Positions 60,181 to 64,000 of a DNA stretch of 64,000 nt are shown here, in pieces (position 1 is the stretch's first letter; the number at the start of each line of letters is the position of its first letter). The notes below the pieces were generated by a model. The model had not been told where the DNA came from and searched no databases. It saw only the letters and a program-made list of their open reading frames with translations. The position numbers and the translations under genes were made by a program. This DNA comes from Ursus arctos (Eukaryota; Chordata; Mammalia; Carnivora; Ursidae): contig NW_026623100.1 of NCBI RefSeq assembly GCF_023065955.2, positions 65,910,727 to 65,974,726 of the forward strand, written 5' to 3'.

Positions 60181-60884
60181 AATCCTTTGGGCACTATTTT
60201 CAAAAGAAATCCAGAACCCCGTCACTGGCCAGGACCCCACCATCTGTCACCCGGCTCTCACACCTGCAAAACCAGCCTTCCTACTCGGACACTCGTGCAT
60301 CCTCGGCATTTCAGCTCTGACCTTGGCCTTCCTCCTGCTCGTGTCCCACGTCTGGCCATGGTCCTGCCTTCGTGGTGAAGGTGCAGTGGAAGAAGAGGAC
60401 CCCTCTTATTTAGCGCGAGAAACCATTTGCAGAAGCTTCCCAGCAGAGTTCCCTTCACCTGCCCATCCCCAAACCAGTCACCGGCCAGAGGGACGGATCG
60501 CTGGACTGACCTGGCCTGATCGGGATCACACCTGAGCCGTGCTGGGGACAGGGTTATCTTCTCTGACAAGCAGACCCCTGAGCAACGGGGAGGCTCTGTT
60601 TGTGGCGGACGAAATGGGGAACAGATGTTGGGTGAATACCCGGACAGAGTCTATCGCAACGTGGGAGGTCAAAGAGTAAGTAAGAGAGTCCACATACTGT
60701 TTTGAGCTGCTTCGTGTGGGTGGCCCCGGAGCCACAGGCCTTGGCCATACACCAAAGGAGGGACAGGGATGTGGCAGGGAACTTGGGTGTATTTCTGCCA
60801 ACAGGAGGTCCCCACCTTTCTTGGGGGGCCCTTTATTTCAGGTTAATGGAAGAGGGCTTTTAACAGTGTTCGTATCCTCAGGTT

Positions 60885-61310
60885 ATGTAACAGACTACCA
60901 CAAACTGGGGCTTAAAACAATAGAAATTTATCGTCTCTCAGTTCTAGAGCCTAGGAGTCAGAAATCAAGGCGTTGGCAGGGCCACACTCCCCCAAGGCGC
61001 TGGGGGAAAACGGGTTCCGTGCCTGTTTCTTACTTTCTGGTGCCGCCAGTGATCCTTGGCGTTCCGTGGCTCATGGCTGCATCACTCTGTCTTGACCTCT
61101 GTTGTCACATGGCCTTCTCCCTGTGTGTCCCTGCCTTCTCTTTCTGCAAGGACGTAGCCATACTGAGTTAAGGACCCACCCTACTCCAATATGACCTTAT
61201 CTTAACTGATTACATCTACAACTACCCTATTTCCGAGAAAGGTCACCTTTTAAGGTCTGGGGGTTAGGACTTCAACAAATGTTTGGGGGGGGACATGAAC
61301 AAACCCATAG
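60885..61310 (-). mobile_element. MLT1-type ERVL-MaLR LTR
   Basis: Antisense MLT1: 'gtaacagactaccacaaact', 'acaatagaaatttatcgtct', 'gtcacatggccttctccctg', 'atgaccttatcttaactgat'. Solitary and without coding capacity. Confidence 0.88.
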
Positions 61311-61578
61311 CACATATTCACAGTACTAATTAGAACCTGATTTTTCTTTACTTCTTCCTTTCTGATCTGAATGCCTTTTTTCATTTTCTTGCCTGACTGA
61401 CGAGAACCTCCAGGCATTTATAACCATAAGTTTCCGTCTATGTACTGACTAGCTGCACCCCCTACATTTTGGTACGATGTACTAAATTTTCTTTAGAAAC
61501 TATTGCGTGTCGAACCTTGACTAAATTTGCTATGTCGGTATTAGTAACTGAAATTTTGAAGATAAATATGTATAAAAT

Positions 61579-61624
61579 ATTCCTTCCTTCTTCCCTCCCT
61601 TCCTTCCTTCCTCCCTCCCTCCCC

Positions 61625-61671
<47 letters not shown>

Positions 61672-61729
61672 TTTCTTCCTTCCTTCCTTCCTTCCTTCCT
61701 TCCTTCCTTCCTCCTTCCTTCCTTCCTTC

Positions 61730-61772
<43 letters not shown>

Positions 61773-61774
61773 TC
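61579..61774. repeat. (CCTT)n/(CTTT)n compound microsatellite
   Basis: About 195 bp of pure pyrimidine on the + strand, alternating blocks of CCTT, CCCT, CTTT, CCTT and CTTT. The long frames across it (118 and 126 codons) are translated repeats. Confidence 0.97.
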
Positions 61775-63215
61775 CTCACCTTTAAAGAGTCAGGGCCATT
61801 TACTGGAGTAGCAGCCACGGATTGAGAATTATTCACGAGCATAAAGACTTTCTATATTAACATCCTCTGTTTTCTAATAGCTGTTCCCACCTGGGTTATG
61901 TCTCTCCCATCGGTGCTAACGGGGCCAAAGCTTGATCCCACTGCAGGCATCCTGTCACTACACAAATTACAGACACTGTGCTTAGGAGGAAGCAGCCGTA
62001 ACAGACTATATAATCTTAAGACTCTATATGAAATCTGCATTTTTCATTTCAGTGCACCACTGTTTTCAGTTTTATCTGTAAGCCAGCAACTTTTTGTCTA
62101 GTTAATCACCTTCATTCTACAGAACCATTTTTAAGACCCGTGGTGGAATTCATTCAATGATGTAGTGCTTATATCCTTCAGCTTCCTAGGGATTGGAAGA
62201 GCCAAAAGCCCAAAAGGGAAGCATCACAATGGGACCGTTATCTTCTATTGTTTTCCTCTGAAAAAGACGCTTTTCTTCCCCTTCCGCTCCTGCTCCCCCA
62301 CATCACCCGGCATCCCTGTGGCACCAATGCTCTTCCAGTCCCAAGCGTCCCCCATGCCCCAACCCCACGTTGGCCCCCTCTCTCCAGCAAAGTCCTCCCA
62401 ACCTCTAATTACATCTCAGGACCTGGCATTCTCCTCCTGCCCTCTTTCCTCAGGGGAAGATGCTTCTGCTGTCTCACTGAGTTCACTGCAGGGAAACCCG
62501 ACTTAGAGGCGAGGATTTCTCTGACAGCAACACCCCTTCATGCACTCACCCGGGAGTGACCAGCCCCTGGCTTTTCCACCAGGAGTGTGTACAGACTGTT
62601 ATCACGGCTCCCCTCCCCTCACAGGCCGCGAAGGGAAGGTGGCCCTTCCCAGCTTGCTCCTTCTAGACCCCTCGAGGCTGGAAATCTGGCACTGGGGGGG
62701 TAGAGCGTGGCATGGGGCGTGAATCCACTCGTGGTATAGTTCAAGCACAATTCGTCCAAATCCAAAGTCAGACTGTCCGCTCTTCCCGCCGCCTGGCCCA
62801 GACCTCCTCCTCCTGCTGGGGCAGAGCTGCTCCAGCAGCTGCTAAGGGCGGCTCTGCGTCACCTGCGCTGCCGGAGACCGTCAGCTGCTGGGAGCCGGGG
62901 CTCTGGAAGCTGCGAACAGGCAGCCCATCGATCGTGGATTTCACTGGATGCTTTCTGACCTCTCAAGGTTGGTGAAGACTCAGCGGTACGTACAGTTCTG
63001 TTATGAAATGTTTCCATCCCGAGTGTGGTTTCTCATCTTGTAATTCGGAGGAGAAAAGGCACAGTAGTCAAGTCGTTTTTAGTGACTGTCATACCGTGAC
63101 AGTTTTAAAAGTTTTAAAGAGACAAAGATGGTTACAACTCTCCTATGTTTTATTTTTTTAATATTGCTTTGTTTTTTATTTTTGTGTAGCTATAATGATA
63201 TTTTCTGCACTTAAT
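61775..63215. other. Intergenic, unassigned
   Basis: No repeat or exon recognised. 62270-63000 is GC-richer with short ORFs of no known family. Confidence 0.5.
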
Positions 63216-63219
63216 AATA

Positions 63220-63960
63220 CATATTTTTTAATTGAAGTATAGTTGAAGTATAGTGTTGCATTAGTTTCGGGTATAAACACAGTGATTTGACATCTCTGTA
63301 CGTTCCACAGGCTCAGACGAGGGTAGCTGCCATCTGTCACCGGGCAACACCGTTACAGTATCTTCGGCTAGAGTCCCTATGCTCTATCTTTATCCCCGTG
63401 ACTTACTCATTTCGCGACAGGAAGCCTGTACCCCCCACTCCCCTTCACGCACTTTGCCCATCCCCCGCCCCCGCCCCCGCCCCTCTGGCATCCACCGGTT
63501 GGTTCTATTTATGGGTCTGTTTCTGCTGTTTCCCCCCCACCATTCGTTTGTTTAGTCGTTTCATTTTTTAGAGTACACACAGAAGCGAAATCATGTGGCA
63601 TTTGTCTTTCTCCGGCTTATTTCACTTGGCACAATACCCTTTAGGTCCATCTCTGTTGGCAAGAGCTCATTCATTTTCATGGCTGAGTAACATTCCATTG
63701 CGTGTACCTACCACCTCTTCTCTGTCTGTTCATCTGTCAGTGGATACTTTGGTTGCTACTGTATCTTGACTAATGTGAGTAATGCTGCATATATCTTTTC
63801 AAATTAGTGGGTTTTTTTCTTTGGGTAAATACCCAATAGTGGCGTTATTGGATCATACGGTATTTCTGTTTTTAACTTTTTGAGGAAGCTCTGCACTGTT
63901 TTCCACAGTGGCTGCTCCACTTTATATTCCCACCAACAGAGCATGAGGGTTCCTTTAAAA
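63220..63960 (-). mobile_element. L1MA-type L1 3' end (antisense)
   Basis: 'ttttaattgaagtatagttg', 'gggtctgtttctgctgtttc', 'tccggcttatttcacttggc', 'aataccctttaggtccatct' and 'ttttccacagtggctgctcc' are antisense L1 3'UTR and ORF2 end. A CCCCGC run lies at 63464-63483. It may continue beyond the window. Confidence 0.88.
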
Positions 63961-64000
63961 ATCAGATCATTTATTTTTTTTTTAGTGTTAAGCTGTGTAA

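Noticed and set aside
61462..61842. 126-codon Lys/Glu/Arg-rich ORF (and its opposite-strand Ser/Phe/Leu partner)
   Set aside because: It is a translated (CTTT/CCTT)n microsatellite.
41130..64000. First exons of DTNB (next gene in human synteny)
   Set aside because: No dystrobrevin-like coding exon is visible; its promoter probably lies beyond the window.

Overview
This is vertebrate nuclear DNA from a carnivoran mammal, most likely a bear (Ursidae). About 45 tRNA-Lys-derived CAN-SINE copies mark it as Carnivora. The youngest share a body reading 'cacagcggttaagcgcctgc ... gatcccggcgttatgggatc', which I associate with ursids such as giant panda and polar bear rather than dog or cat. There are no bacterial-type operons, no CRISPR array and no RNA gene I can support.

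One protein-coding gene is present: the 3' part of ASXL2 (additional sex combs like 2) on the + strand. Eight coding exons lie at 5480-5595, 8985-9114, 9903-10046, 18204-18367, 20618-20714, 22940-23045, 25475-26192 and 30106-32586. They join in frame through GT-AG junctions with phases 1-0-1-1-0-1-2-0 and give about 1,317 residues ending at a TAA. They encode the low-complexity Ser/Gln region, the DEUBAD (ASXH) module that binds and activates BAP1, the long disordered Pro/Ser/Thr/Ala-rich region, and the C-terminal atypical PHD finger. The N-terminal HARE-HTH exons lie upstream of the window. No frameshift or stop breaks the frame, so the gene looks functional.

Bases 1-30105 are introns, AT-rich and crowded with CAN-SINEs, L1 fragments, an MLT1 LTR, MIR and MER5. 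From 32587 to about 41130 lies what I infer to be an unusually long ASXL2 3'UTR. It has no SINEs and carries several AATAAA signals, two Pumilio-type motifs, a small perfect hairpin, a 45-bp tandem duplication and G-rich or CA microsatellites. Bases 41130-64000 are intergenic. The first part (41.3-49.5 kb) is a nest of L1 and SINE insertions. The second part (49.7-63 kb) is more GC-rich and holds older repeats (MIR, L2, MER20, MLT1, an ERV1-like LTR end), two CpG-dense patches and a large pyrimidine microsatellite. In human the next gene on this side is DTNB; no DTNB exon is recognisable here.

No new multi-gene system is visible. The points most worth a second look are the SINE-free block with candidate poly(A) sites, repeated SINE re-insertion at the same target sites, exact tandem duplications in introns, the frame-neutral third exon of ASXL2, and a few candidate regulatory patches in the intergenic part.
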